From Stenopsyche tienmushanensis (Eukaryota; Arthropoda; Insecta; Trichoptera; Stenopsychidae): a DNA stretch of 64,000 bases. The stretch lies in contig WACJ01000274.1 in the NCBI GenBank assembly GCA_008973525.1, positions 372,001 through 436,000 of the forward strand. Reading direction: 5' to 3'. The notes under the pieces were generated by a model. That model made no database searches, was not told where the DNA came from, and was given only the letters and a program-made list of their open reading frames with translations. Position numbers and translations under genes: made by a program. This document shows, piece by piece, positions 36,606-48,481 of this stretch; position 1 is the stretch's first letter, and the number at the start of each line of letters is the position of its first letter.

Positions 36606-37259
36606 TTAACACTTAAACACCCGCTGTTTTTACGCAAAGAGTACGCCTAATACCGCACTTTTTAGCGCGATCTTGGTTTTTTCGCGACTTCGTAAAAAAT
36701 GAGTATATCTTTTTTCCTATTGGAGTTAATTTGGTAAAATAAAAAGTATTATGATAAGTATAGTTTTCTACGTAAAAGCTAAAAATATTTAGTTCAGAAA
36801 TAAAATTTTCAAGTTGTGAAAATGTGAGATAATTATAATTTTGACGAAAAAACAACACAAATAGATATTATTTTATGTATTTCACACAATTTTGTCGAAA
36901 CATTTGAATTTGGTATCGTACTACACATCCCAGAGAATCCCAAACTATAGAATTACACATCCCAGCGAATCTCAAACTGTCGAATTATTTATTTATTTAT
37001 TTCTGTATTTCAAATTCAGCAATATGGTCTAAAAATGAAATAAACAGGAATTAAAAGCTACTGGACTTCTGAGAATTATGGTTAGTCATTGAATAAGTAC
37101 ACTCTCCATTCATTTTTTGATTATTTATAACAAGAACAGGAACAACTGCAGCGATGGCAATGGCACACGAATAGAGCAGTTTTAACCGTCCAAATATGTT
37201 GATAATTTTGAATATTTATGACACTAGTAGCTAATTTATTATAAAATAAAATCACTGAT
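36606..37259 (-). other. Probable 3' flank of piggyBac element
   Basis: The sequence downstream of the piggyBac pseudogene's stop codon. It is AT-rich without coding features. A TTAACACTTAAACACCCGC string at 36606 begins like the TTAACACTT end at 33.9 kb and may be the 3' terminus of the element, with GC-rich short motifs (TAGCGCGATC, TTCGCGACTTCG) just inside. The boundary is not certain. Confidence 0.3.
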
Positions 37260-38207
37260 TTAAAAATGTTTTTTTGTATGGTAAATTTCAAAACATTTCC
37301 CAGCGTGTAACGGAACATTACAAAACACACACGTGAAGCTTGTATAACCCCACCTTTTATTTTCGGTGCACAATCTACATGCTCTTCGTACGAAATCTTT
37401 GGTTTTATGACTAAGTATTTTTCAAAAGACATGTTTTTTTAAATCGTCCAAAAGTCTTCCTGGTGGATCAATAACTGAATGTCCTATAGTAGTTCGTAAT
37501 CCAGATGGCACAGATGTTATTTGCGATGATGACAATGATGCTTGAGCTTCTGATAGTGATTGTTCAGACAAAAACTGTCTAAATCCTCATCAGGATGTAT
37601 CATGTATCAAATTTTACGTATGGAATCTGGGGTACTTTCTTCGTTGTTGTAGAAATGTAAAAACGTCAAAATTTGCATAAATCTATTTCTTGGCATAGTT
37701 TTTGAGAAATATAGCGTTTCAATCATGGCATTTGTAGACCAATAGTCAGTAATCATATCTTTTCTCACCTGACCCATGACTATTATCAAACCAAAAAATA
37801 CTTTCAGGTCCTGCACTGTGGTATCAAACCATTTTCGAGTCTTTTGCACATATTTGTATTTGTTTTTATGTTGATCATAATATCTTTTAGTTTCGTCTGA
37901 AAAAACTTTTAAAAAGATCATCACCAATAAACAATGATGCAACTTGCTCGATATTTTCAGAATTTCTGGGAAAGACTTTTACTCCTGGATTACCATGAAA
38001 TATTTCGTTGACTCTCGGTTAATTATTTTTTGTCCAATCCATGTCGATGTCTATGTCACCCTCCAAATCACTCGGCAAAGTCATGGTTCTCGGTTGCTTG
38101 GCCACATCAATATCCTCTTCAAAATTATTAGCACCACTTTCGCTCTCAGTATCACTCGGCACATCCGACATGTAATCGTTAATTATTTCTTCAACATTTG
38201 TATCCAT
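37260..38207 (-). pseudogene. piggyBac transposase lacking its catalytic core
   Basis: The frame opens at 38207 with an acidic N-terminus (EEIINDYMSDVPSDTESE) as in piggyBac transposases. After a stop at about 38019 it continues with FHGNPGVKVF, then DETKRYYDQH, KWFDTTVQDLKVFFGLIIV, DYWSTNAMIE and MPRNRFMQILTFLHFYNN. This is the start of the DDE_Tnp_1_7 domain. At SIRKI (about 37610) the sequence jumps to the C-terminal linker (SEAQASLSSSQ, RLLDDLKKHVF). It ends with a cysteine-rich zinc-binding domain: RACRLC, TCVFC and KCFEIYHTKKHF, then a TAA at 37260-37262. Spacing C-x2-C ... C-x2-C ... C-x4-H fits the family. The part holding the three catalytic aspartates is gone, and frameshifts or stops separate the blocks. 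Confidence 0.9.
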
Positions 38208-38985
38208 TTTTATTATGGGTAAAACACCACAAATAATTAAAATTTTAATATTTTTTCAGTTCCGTATTAGTCTTATAAACACAAACTGTAGGGTGGTCGC
38301 TTCAGCCCACGCGCTTTGGGCAGTTCCGGCAGCCCTCACAAAAACACAAGAAACGTAAGCGCAAATTTAAAGGTTCATTGCTGACATATTGAATGTCTGC
38401 CTTTGACTAACTGATCATCTCACTGTTTCTCCTTCACATCAATTAGCAAGCTTCATTGTGCGAGATTCCTAAACCAATCACATTGTTATATACTGCCTTG
38501 TCCCAACCCTCGAATACCCTTAATAGGTTTTAAAATTTCGAAAGAATCGGCACTTTGAGTGATGGCAAAATCCTCCTTTGTACTACTTTATGGCGCAGTA
38601 AAGCTCATCTCGACTTCTTGGAACAATTGTGCATTCCGAAACCCGACATTGTTTTCAAATATTTAAACTACAATAGGCAATGCGCTCTATATGCTCTTAT
38701 ACTCATCAATCATTCGCCCAACCTTCAGTTATGCAGGACTCATTTGAGCAATATATGCGTAACCAATCTACAAAAACTCCAAGTTGTATAAAACAGAGCT
38801 TTGAAAATTACTTTCAATATCAGACCGCTCAATCCATCCAACCGAATATCATCCAACCGACACCCGATAATATAAAATTTAAATATATGCACAAAATGCC
38901 AAAGCATATATTGTAGTTTTGAAATAGTTTTAATGTAATCTTCTGTCTCCAATGAGTGGGGGGGAAGTGATATTTATGAACGAAG
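38208..38985. other. Non-coding stretch between piggyBac and hAT
   Basis: It should include the 5' end of the piggyBac element. A GC-rich dyad-rich segment at 38291-38335 (AGGGTGG ... CAGCCCT with GCCCACGCGCTTTGGGC inside) could be its subterminal region, but no TTAA at a fitting place was found. The 78-codon frames at 38555-38916 have no similarity. Confidence 0.35.
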
Positions 38986-39762
38986 TATGTACGCAGTGGT
39001 TCCTAACCTGGGGGGAATTACCCCCCGAGGGGTAAAACGGCTTTTCTGCGGGGGTAATGGCAATATTAATTTTCAGTATGTAGATATAATAATAAAATGG
39101 CAGATGAGCGTCATATGACTTGCATTCTCTTCCAAGAAGTCTTTCACTGTGCTCTAATGTCTTTCTAGTAATCCTTCTCGCAAGGAGAGGGATGAAGAGA
39201 CGAGAGACGGAGACGATACAGTTTCAATTTACTTGAGTACTAATTTGCACTTTCGCATTCATAACAATATTGTGAAGTGAAATGACTTCTGCTTCTAGAA
39301 AAAAGTGCTTGTATAAAGAAGCTTTTCTGCAATGATGTTTCACGAATATTGTTGACAGGAATATGGAAAAGCCTCAGTGTGTTCTTGGTACAGAGAACAT
39401 GAAACCGAGCAAACTTAAAGAACATTTCGAGAATGTTCACAAGGAGTTGGTAGGTAAAGAATTCGATTTTTGATTTCTAAAAAAATAGAGTGTTCGCAAT
39501 TGGACTAAACCTAAAATTAAAAAAAACTTGCAAATGCAAAACAATTTCAACTTTCACATTGACCATCATTAAATTAACGAAGGAAGTATGTTATAATTGT
39601 AATTTCCTATAGTTTTGTGCAATTTCATGATAAATAAAGGCTATTTGTATGTATTATATATGTTGTTTTCTTCAACAAAATTTTAAAGGGGGGTAAAATC
39701 AGTTTCTCTGATAGGTTATAGGGGTAATGAGACTAAAAAGGTTAGGAAACACTGTATGTACG
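38986..39762 (+). mobile_element. hAT element with 8-bp target duplication
   Basis: The element proper is 38994-39754 (761 bases). It begins CAGTGGTTCCTAACCTGGGG and ends AAAGGTTAGGAAACACTG, an inverted repeat typical of hAT elements. The flanking TATGTACG occurs exactly at 38986-38993 and 39755-39762, the 8-bp duplication expected for hAT. G-runs and C-runs follow the left end (GGGGGGAATTACCCCCC) and GGGGGGTAAAA precedes the right. Inside is a BED-finger coding remnant, but the dimerisation and catalytic regions are absent, so it is a deletion derivative. Confidence 0.92.
39300..39472 (+). pseudogene. hAT transposase BED-finger remnant
   Basis: In one frame this reads KCLYKEAFLQ, a stop, then FTNIVDRNMEKPQCVL followed by ENMKPSKLKEHFENVHKELV and GKEFDF. 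This matches the N-terminal part of ZBED5-like hAT transposases: a K-Y-x-E-x-Y/F-L leader, a C-x2-C zinc pair and an H-x(3,4)-H pair in LKxHxExxH. The second cysteine of the first pair appears lost (CVLG for CVxC) along with about five residues. It ends soon after, where the intact protein would go on for several hundred residues. Confidence 0.8.
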
Positions 39763-40264
39763 GATTTTATTTTAGTAACAAATTAATTTTAAATGAAAGG
39801 CAAAGTCATTTTAGCAAAAAGATTTTTTCTATTTCCTATTTTTCTTTACCTTACTAAATAAGAAATGTAACTAAAATACTTCAATTTTACGATTAATATT
39901 ATAATTTGTAATCAAGATAAGGGGACAAAGATAAAATCCCAAAACTTAAGTTAAGCAGTTAGTATAAATATGTATAGGCTAGATGCATTAAATTATGTAT
40001 GCTATTTTAGCAAATAATGGTTATTATTATTATAAACAATACGAGGTTATTTTATTGAATTGATAAACAAAAATTTAAATTCGTTTTAATCGACGTGTAA
40101 CGATGTTTTCGATCGAAATAATATATTTATTTCGAAGACGATTTGTATCCATAAATATGTCATATATTTTACAAGTGGCGTGCCGAGCGATGAATGGAAC
40201 CGTCTTGAGTCATAAAACTATATTAAAAAAACAAAATATGGGGTGTGTGCGATAGTATTTGAAA
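39763..40264. other. AT-rich non-coding stretch
   Basis: Nothing recognised between the hAT element and the palindromic piggyBac-type end. Confidence 0.45.
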
Positions 40265-40364
40265 AGATACCGCGGTGCATGCGGTTCCGCACTAGTGCGG
40301 GACCGGGTGTTAACCGCTTACGAAATTCTCCGCGGTACCGCGGGACCGGGTTTCTGAGAGTTAA
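40265..40364 (-). mobile_element. piggyBac-type end with GC-rich paired palindromes
   Basis: Read on the minus strand: TTAA (40361-40364), CTCTCAGAA, then ACCCGGTC followed by the perfect palindrome CCGCGGTACCGCGG (40330-40343), then 29 bases on ACCCGGTC again followed by the perfect palindrome CCGCACTAGTGCGG (40287-40300). The two palindromes start 43 bases apart and share only their flank and the CCGC/GCGG outer parts. The GC richness is extreme for this window. The other end of the element was not found. Confidence 0.65.
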
Positions 40365-40444
40365 AATGATTCTAATTTTATCGATGTCGACAAATCAATT
40401 TGATAATTGAGAATTCCACTTGTTTCGATTATATGGTTTTTATG

Positions 40445-41846
40445 TATTAGATTGTCCCATAAATTTCTTTTATTCGCAAATGAACACAGATCTAATCATA
40501 GCCATGGTTGAAAAAATCCCGCAATATACTGTTTGCGAAATAGCTAACAAGTTAGAAATTCCACCAACATCCGTCCATAATCATCTGACAAAATTGGGAT
40601 ACATTAATCGTTCAGATGTGTGACTTCTTCATGAACTGACTGACTCAAATAAACTTCAGCGTATTTCAACATGCGATCTTCTTCTTCAACGACACAATAG
40701 CCAACCTTTTTTTAAGAGACTTGTCACTGGAGTTGAAATTTGGATACTCTATGAGAATATCCAACGTAAACGGTCTTGGACCAAGGGTACAGAAGCTTTA
40801 ACTGTAACTTAACCTGGGCTACATCAATAAAAAAGTTTCGCTATGCATTTGGTGGCACTGGAATGGGGTAGTTTATTATGAGCTACTTCAGCAAGGTAAA
40901 ACGATCAATTCAACAAAATATTGTTTCCAACTAGACTGTTATGTACTCACTACTGACACCAAAACGTATGTTATGTATTGTCAGGAGTGCACCTCACTTC
41001 TAATAACAAAATTTATTTTATGGATTTCTTCTTCATCGGTGGTCTTCAAATGAAAGCGTATTTATCGTTTTTTATATACTTATTCTTCACTTAGTTTATA
41101 ATAGAATACACAATTGCGGTAGTGACCCGAAGTCTATGTGCTTTCGCAAAAGGCAAATAGATGTTGTATAACAGGTGTTATCTTGGCGAGTGAATAGAGA
41201 AGAGTCCTATGTCTTAATATGTTAAAATCATATTGCATCGTTGAGGCACCGATTAGGCGATAAGGGCTTATTGGAGGGGAACCAGCCGACCAATCATCGG
41301 TGACTTGACGATGTTTTCGAAGATTATGAAATACGATGAGAGATGATGTTTATTTTACTCGAAGAGCACCATGTTTGCAAATGCACATAAATTACACTCT
41401 AAAATAGATAAGAGAGCGTGGGAAAGGATATGAGACAAACATAAATTAAACGCTCAGAAGTGGACATTGGAGAGCGTAGGATAAGGGTGCAAAAAAAAGG
41501 GATGATGCAAAACAGATGTGAAGCAAGGACATGGTCTCAATGCTGTAGATTTCAATTTTAGAAATACTCATGTCACTGAGTTGGCAATCCAGAATGGCGA
41601 GTACATAACAAGACAATCTAAAGGATGCAATTGCCAGAAAATGATCAGAATTAGCGAACAGACGAAGCGTTGTTTTTCAGCCAGGCCTCGTGTGTCTTTG
41701 CTCGTCAGAAATAAATTATTATCATTTGACTGGGATGTTATACCTCATCTTCCATACTCTCCGGACATTGCCCCCTCATATTATTATCTTACATATTTTT
41801 GCCAACAAACCTGGGAAACGAAAGAAACTTATGGGACACCCTAATA
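40445..41846 (+). mobile_element. Mariner with complete TIRs, deleted and interrupted
   Basis: The element spans 40447-41844 with TA duplications at 40445-40446 and 41845-41846. The left end TTAGATTGTCCCATAAATTT and right end (read backwards) TTAGGGTGTCCCATAAGTTT are inverted repeats. Directly after the left repeat the sequence jumps to the second helix-turn-helix region: DLIIAMVEKIPQYTVCEIAN, INRSDV, LHELTDSNKLQRISTCDLLL. It goes on with FKRLVTG, ILYENIQRKRSWTKGTEA. The motif around the first catalytic aspartate is VTGVEIW instead of TGDEKW, so it is lost. The second part resumes after the LTR with ISEQTKRCFSARPRVSL, lacking the HQDNARPH box, then FDWDVIPHLPYSPDIAPS. Without the LTR the copy is about 720 bases. 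It is closely related to the copy at 54.6-55.6 kb. Confidence 0.93.
40933..41614. mobile_element. Solo LTR nested in mariner
   Basis: Sequence 40937-41610 (674 bases) starts TGTTATGTACTCAC and ends GAGTACATAACA, with an inverted terminal repeat of 12 bases and TG...CA ends. It is flanked by AGAC at 40933-40936 and 41611-41614. Removing it restores a sequence collinear with the related mariner at 55.2 kb (CCAACAAGACATTCTAAAGG there), so the 4-bp duplication is real. It has no coding capacity. Length, TG...CA ends and a short 4-bp duplication fit a solo LTR left by recombination of a Ty3/gypsy-type retrotransposon, though the superfamily cannot be fixed without the body. Confidence 0.88.
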
Positions 41847-44326
41847 TTAGAATTTGTAAAACATGTTCGTTCTGCAAGAGATCTCGTTTATGGCACTAGA
41901 CTTAAGTATTTGTTTAGAGAGATTTATCACAAATATATTTATTGTTCTGAATTTGGTTTACAAGAAATGCTCAAGTTGACGGTAACCCGAGGTGCAGTCG
42001 CAAGGCGTTAAAGGAAAGCTCTGGACAGATTTAAGAAATGAAATAAATTGACGTATGATTAAAGTGAAATCTGGAATATATCTGTAGGACTTTTATGCAA
42101 GGAATGTATAGGAAGAGAATCAGAGAGAGAAAGTATCGGAATACGATCTATGAATGACACGAGGCTAAACAAAAATGACACTATGCAGATATAATTTTCA
42201 AAGATGATCAATGCGATTCAAACAATATGAATGGATTGAAAGTAAATACTGTCTAGGCGAATTTTAGGATCAAAATCCGGGTTTTTGAAGTTCATAATTT
42301 TTGCCTAAAAACTCTACTAAGGACGCTTGTTCTAGGTTGTCTAGTTTCCAAAGCAATCTTTTGGAAGCAGATATCCAGTTTATACGGTAATCGAACATTC
42401 CTACAAGAGATGCGTAATTCATAAAATAATTTTATGCTTTAAGTATCAAGAAAATATTAAGAAAGATTTGATACAAAAATGACGCAGATAGCCATTATAA
42501 GTTGGGCTTAATTTAGTCTCGGGTGAGTCAGTTTCAGAGTTGGTTACGACTCGGATCCGACTGATCGTCTTGGCCGCGGAAAAACTTGGTCTTCTTGTTG
42601 GCTTCTCAAATCTCGCAATGCAGATTTTATCTTGGCGCAATATTAAATATCTGAAATCTGTAGTCATAACTCTTCTATGAACCGACAATAAACTAATCCA
42701 GATAGGCCGTCCATTTGGTAATGTATGCGCTAGGAACATAGTTATTTAATATTTGATCCTAAATTATATCGTCATTAAGTAAATAACTATATTATGAATA
42801 ATAAAACATGTCTCTAACAGGGTTTATAACGAATGCATTGTATCGTTTCAATGCAGGTACTTCAAAACGACGATCTCGACATCGACACACATGAATGTTA
42901 ATTGAGGTGGTCACAATCGATCACGAAGGTCTCCTCTTTAGGATGCGGATATTAATACTGATCAATCAATTCAACACGACATGACCTAATTCCGGTTAGG
43001 TTCACACACGTCGCCCTCGACACCTATAACCGTCGCTAATGAATACAGAGTTATCTTGACTTATGCGTAAGCCACCTATTTAATTATGTATTATTTATTT
43101 AATTATCTGAATATTCAGTGGAACACAGTGTGTAAGTATCATTAGCTTTGGTTGGTCTAATTAGTTCATATTCGCAGCCTGCCAGTGGCGTTCGTGTGCA
43201 AATTTCTGGTGTGCTGGAAACGCTACAAAGAGGGGTGGATGCTTTCGCTCTTATCCCTGTTCCCCGGGGGAGTGTTTAACAATTGTTTTCCGGGATAAAT
43301 ATGACGACTTTGCATATGGTTCTCGGAGAAGTTGGAAGCTTTGTGCGAAAGTAAATGAATACATTAAAGGGGGGAGAGTTTCGCCCGCCCCATGTTTTGA
43401 CAAGCCACCGTTTTTGACGGCTACCCTCTTGCGGATACATACATTAGCCGCTTTCCCCGGGCTCGTTATTTTCCCCAAGAGCTCAAGTGTGAGAAAAACC
43501 CTATATGTAAACATGTATCGGCTCCTTTCGATACCGAAGGGCCTACACAACCGATATCGTGCGGCGGCACGATCGAAAACTCGCGGGCATATTGAATTAG
43601 TCACGTCCAGATCCATTATTCTTCATACACAATTTCCTTTGGCCGCCTCTGTTCGATAAATAAATTTGATATGGGTGTTGACGTATTTGCTGCGCAAAGT
43701 GAAAAAAAGGTCGGTGTAAGACCTTTTTTTTTAATTTTTCCCACACCTTTGCGGATAAAGGCCGGAACCTGACCGGTCAATTTTCTCTTTTACGGGGGTA
43801 AGAAAAACACTCCACTTTGATATAAATTCAATAAGAGATCCACATCTCTTCTGTGCGGACCTAACGTGTAATTGAATACATTATATTTACTGCGATTGTC
43901 AAATTTATAGAATACCGTGTCGGATAATAAAATTTCCCAAATCGCCCCTGCAAACATCCTATTTTTAAAAATATTGCTTTGTAATACAATACTATCCTAA
44001 GCAAATAAAGTGCGAGGTCAATTGAAAATATATTTATAGAAAAAGAAAATAAAAAGGAATTCATTTTATTCACAACCCTTTAATATGAATATTTTATTGG
44101 CTTATTGGAATAAAATATGAGTCCAGAATTTCAATGAAGAATTTGATTTATACAAAACAAATAGTCATGCCAAATATAAGTTACCTCGTAACTAATTTCA
44201 GCCAATATTTAAAAAAAAAATCTGGACGTTCCTACAGAAATCTGACATCTGCATATATGGTCACACTCCACCGATCCAGAGAGATAATATGACAGTACAT
44301 CATTTAGTTAAATTATGATGTTAACA
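41847..44326. other. Non-coding stretch with GC-richer patch
   Basis: No supported gene. An inverted pair, TTTTAGGATCAAAAT (about 42262) and ATTTGATCCTAAATT (about 42752), could mark a 0.5-kb TIR element but is weak. The interval 43190-43650 is richer in G and C (CCCTGTTCCCCGGGGGAGTG near 43256) and carries a perfect AAAAAAAGGTC/GACCTTTTTTT hairpin further on at 43702-43730. It may be regulatory. A 121-codon minus-strand frame across it (43251-43616) has no recognisable domain. Confidence 0.4.
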
Positions 44327-44532
44327 TTAGCCCTTTGAATAGTGAGTTCATTTTAAAATTACTTAAGCGTAGATGCTATATTTGGATACATGCCACATCA
44401 TCCATACAAATCCACTTATCTCTTAGTACCGCCCCGCGTGTATAAATCTTGTATATAAATAAATAAACACTGTTTTTCTATCTCTATCCGAATTCGATCG
44501 CAAATGCGCGACTGTACTCTTTAAAAGGTTAA
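44327..44532 (-). mobile_element. piggyBac-type MITE, short copy
   Basis: Left edge TTAGCCCTTTGAATAGTGAG (TTAA decayed to TTAG) and right edge TTTAAAAGGTTAA with intact TTAA at 44529-44532. Orientation is inverse to the copies at 17.5, 19.7 and 33.4 kb. Family blocks include AGATGCTATATTTGG, CCATACAAATCCACTTATCT and TAAATAAACACTG. At the right end GAGTACAGTCGCGCATTTGCG (read backwards) links it to 27041. Length 206 bases, internally deleted. Confidence 0.8.
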
Positions 44533-47500
44533 ATTTACGATCTGTTTTATTGTTTTGTCTTAAATTCTTCTAAATGGCGGAAAAACTAAATGAACAAAAA
44601 ATAAACAATGTTTTCATAGAAGATCTGGACGATCTGATGCATTTAATATATAGTTCTCAGACAATGTTTGTGACGACGTTCTAAATATTTTTAAATCCGG
44701 ATTCAGACAACAAATCTGTTGATAAACGAATGTATTTGACTGAAATATGCTTCAATTTTTTTGATAGGCATTTCTATCGGAGTCTATGATTAGTCTATTG
44801 GAATCATTACTTTAACGTTTTATTCTGGTTTGTTGAAATGATTTTATTAAATTTTGCTTTGATAAAATACTTTTAGTTGCCATCCGCTTCATTGTTGAAA
44901 TATATTTTTTTCTACTTAAAAATAATAAGAGGTCCATTTACTAAGAATTTATGCCTCTCCGATTTTTTTCTTTTTTTTTTGTACAAATAAGAAAAGCGGT
45001 GAGGCGCAAAAGTAGGTGGAAAATACGAGACAGTGTCTCAAAATCTTAATATTGTAAAAAAGGGAAAATTCCTCGTAAATTATACGGATATCTCTGTGAT
45101 CTCTATTTGGATTTGTAGAGAGAACACTGATAATTTAACAAAAGGCGAAAAAAGAAGAAATTCTTTCTTTTTGCATCCGTCCGCTTCCGCAGTGACAGCC
45201 AAAGCCTTTTCTTCGCTCTCAATGCTTAATCATATACCTGCTGCCTTCTAAAAGGAAAACGAATCAAAAAATTCATGTTATATTCTAATTTTGATTGTCA
45301 ATCACTCTGCTCATGCCCGATAACGGCATTGCTTTATGAATTTATAATTCAATTTCCAAGGCCTGTTAGTAACATAAACATTTATTAATTCAAAATGTCA
45401 ATTGAAAGTGGTGGAAAAACTCCGTAAAAACATTTCTTCCTTCAATTTAAGCAAACTTTTTCCACTAGTTTCATCCCTAAGTTAGGCATCGATATAAAAC
45501 ACGTAAAGATAGATAGATATCTACCGTGATATCCCCTATAAATTACTGGATATATAAATCATCCCCCGGGGGAGTGCCGCCAACCTTGGCAGTGACGGTT
45601 CCCAGGGTTGGAGTTAGCTAACTGCGTGTTTTTAACGAACACCCATGGGAGCCGGGCTCTGATCTTGAATTAAGGCTTCGTCTTCGCAACTCCCATCAGG
45701 AGCAGATATATGAAACTGGGTAAATAATAAACACACTTGTCGGAATATTAATGATCCTCCGAAGGCAAATTTGAGGATTAATCATGCACAATTTTATGCG
45801 TGTATCTTCGAAATCATTTATTATAATTTGTATGACGTGGAAAATTTGGCCACTTTCGTTCCTCCCATTATGTCAAAACTTGACTCAAATTTATGAACGA
45901 CTTTGATCATTTTTGCGCCTCTTCCGCAATAATGACTACAAAAATGTATATCCTTTGTTGGTGTTAAAATGTGTGCGCCTGGGAGCGGATCAAAATTGTG
46001 CCACGAAAATATTTATAAGAAAATGAATTTCCTTTAGAAAAGATTTATCCGTGATTTTCCCTGAGTCTCTCTGAATAGTTTTTCCCATCTTTTGTAGGGA
46101 GCATAAATGAACTGAGTGAAAAAATTCGCATGAAGGAAGCAAACAGAAAGGAGCAGGTGGGTTTTAGTTTATCATTTGTACCTTCGACAATAGACTTGTA
46201 AGAAAATGAAACACCCATGCGATAGGCCTGGATTATTCTGAAGACAAGAGAATCCCATTCCCAGTATCAATCCTTATTCCAGCATCTCTTATATCCCTTC
46301 TCATAGAGCCCGGTGAGAATTGGGCCAAATGGAGGGAGGAAGTGTTACAATTATCAAAAAGAGAAAATAAAGACATTCGATAAAAAAGCACTTGGCCTCA
46401 AGATAAGACTCTCTGTGTTCTCCTCCTGCATTTCGCCCCTACAAATTATCTGGAAATAGCGCAGGTCTTTTCAAATGTACACCCTTACTTTTTTCTGTTG
46501 TTTATTACAAGAACGCCCTGGTTATTACGTATAATGCTACCAGAGAAAGCATCACAATAATCTAGTACATCCTATAGAAAGTTAATATTAACTATTTAAT
46601 TGTTTGAAACGTACTTAAGATTATATGTCGAAAAAACTTAAAATTTGCTGTAATAAAAATCGCAATATTTGGGATAAATCTTCTAATGTTTGTTTGTCCG
46701 TATTTAATGCGCTTCCATACCGTTCATCCGATTGCGATAAAATTTTGTCAACTTACTATATAAACTTGCGGGAATATCATAAGCATAGTAAAAATATTAT
46801 ATGGATGCACATTATTGGTAAAGCGTCAAGAAATTACATTTTAAAAAAATAATTTACTTTGAAATAAGATCGTATTTGACTGAATTATAGCTTTGATATA
46901 GCGTTAAAATTATAGTACATATTGGCAATCTAGCATAGAACTGAAAATGAATGATTATGTTATTTAGATTTATAAATTGGAGGTTTGGCTAAATTTAGTC
47001 ATACAAAGATTAGGAAAATATTTTTCATATGAAGGTTTCCAATGTGGTTAAGTAAAAATGAGATTATTTAATTTAAAAGATGATCTATGATTGCATAAAT
47101 TTCGATACAAAATAATATACAACTATTGCAAATTCGAATCAAATTCAATCATTTGATTTTTTTTAAATATAAGATATCAAAATTATGAAAATGCAATATT
47201 GATTTTTTAAGGTCTTTTTCTAAGGTAATTCAATATTATTATTTTTTTGCTATAAAGTTGAGGCTGTACGTTAACAAATGGATAAATAACACGTTAACAT
47301 TTAACGTTATACCAGTTGGCGTGCTACACCGTACTGCAGATGGTATCAGTTTAACTGTTTTTATCTGTTTGCTTAACTGTTATGGAGAACTATGAAATTC
47401 AATTTACCCTCACTGTTGGTATATCCTCGAAGATTGTTTTTATTTAATAAATACAAGGAAAAACATCCTGCTCTCCAAGAATAAAAAAGCTGAAGAAACA

Positions 47501-48481
47501 CGTTTTTATATTGCGTTTTTTCTCCCCTCGATCTATTGAAACGCCATTATTTTTTTATTAAAACTACCCCGAAGAATAATACTAGTGGAGAAAATTTAAT
47601 TAAAACAGATTTGATACATTTTTTTATTCATCCACGTATAATAATTTATCTGCGACGGATATTCCAGCGTCGACAGTATTTTAAGCATTGTAAGGACTGT
47701 TATTATTAGCACCTTTAGTCAAAAACAAGGAAAAATAAGCCATCCCCTCTCGGATACCCCAAGGGAGATTATCACATTTTGTCACTTTTCAGATAATATA
47801 TACATTTCTCTTTTAATAACCGTTCATGAACTCGGTTGTTATTTAAAAAAAAAACGTACAAAAATAAAATAACTGGATCATATCACGCGAAGCGGTTTTT
47901 GTACCAAGATTAAGCTTTCGAATTTATTTCATTCCATAACGAGTTGACGTGAAATGTGCACATACCCGGTTTTAAAATGGAAAATATCCGTATTTTTCCA
48001 TACATGTTATTTTGTAGCATAAATCAAGGCTATAAATACAATATTGGCAACAAAATTTGGCACTTAAAAGTCGCGGCACACGAAAATTTCAATCCAATGC
48101 CATGAGCTTTGACCCAATGACCCAATCGAAATTTATTTATCTACCTTTATACATTATATTGAGCGAATTTATTTTTTATTATTCGGGATTATATAAAAAT
48201 GATAATATATCGAATATTTGTTTCATTTGGTCATAAGACAATTATGAATTTGTTTTACTTGCGAAAATATGAAAGGCATGTCCACCATCAGTCAAACCTT
48301 ATTTTTTAATCAACGATGCTCTTTCCTGGTAGTAATTTTTTCGGTAAAATAAGAACTTCATTTTTAGACACCCTTCAGCTGCTTATTAAATTTTATATGG
48401 TCAGTGCCCTATTACCAAGTGTTAGTATAGTGACTAAGGTTGTTAAATATACCAGATCGGGCGAAGATCTCGATTAAATGC
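44533..48481. other. AT-rich non-coding stretch
   Basis: No supported gene. Noted: an imperfect hairpin 44951-45009 (GCCTCTCCG with CGGTGAGGC), a perfect CCCCCGGGGG at 45563-45572 inside a GC-richer patch 45555-45720, and a run GTTAAC-rich segment 47280-47340. None has coding structure. Confidence 0.4.

Noticed and set aside
42259..42768. Possible 0.5-kb TIR element with TTTAGGATCAAA ends
   Set aside because: The inverted match is about 12-15 bases, with no target duplication and no internal similarity.
43251..43616. 121-codon minus-strand frame
   Set aside because: No recognisable family and overlapping frame on the other strand; probably a result of higher G+C.
43702..43730. AAAAAAAGGTC/GACCTTTTTTT hairpin with T-run, like a bacterial intrinsic terminator
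   Set aside because: The window is eukaryotic and no gene ends there; likely chance or a homopolymer effect.
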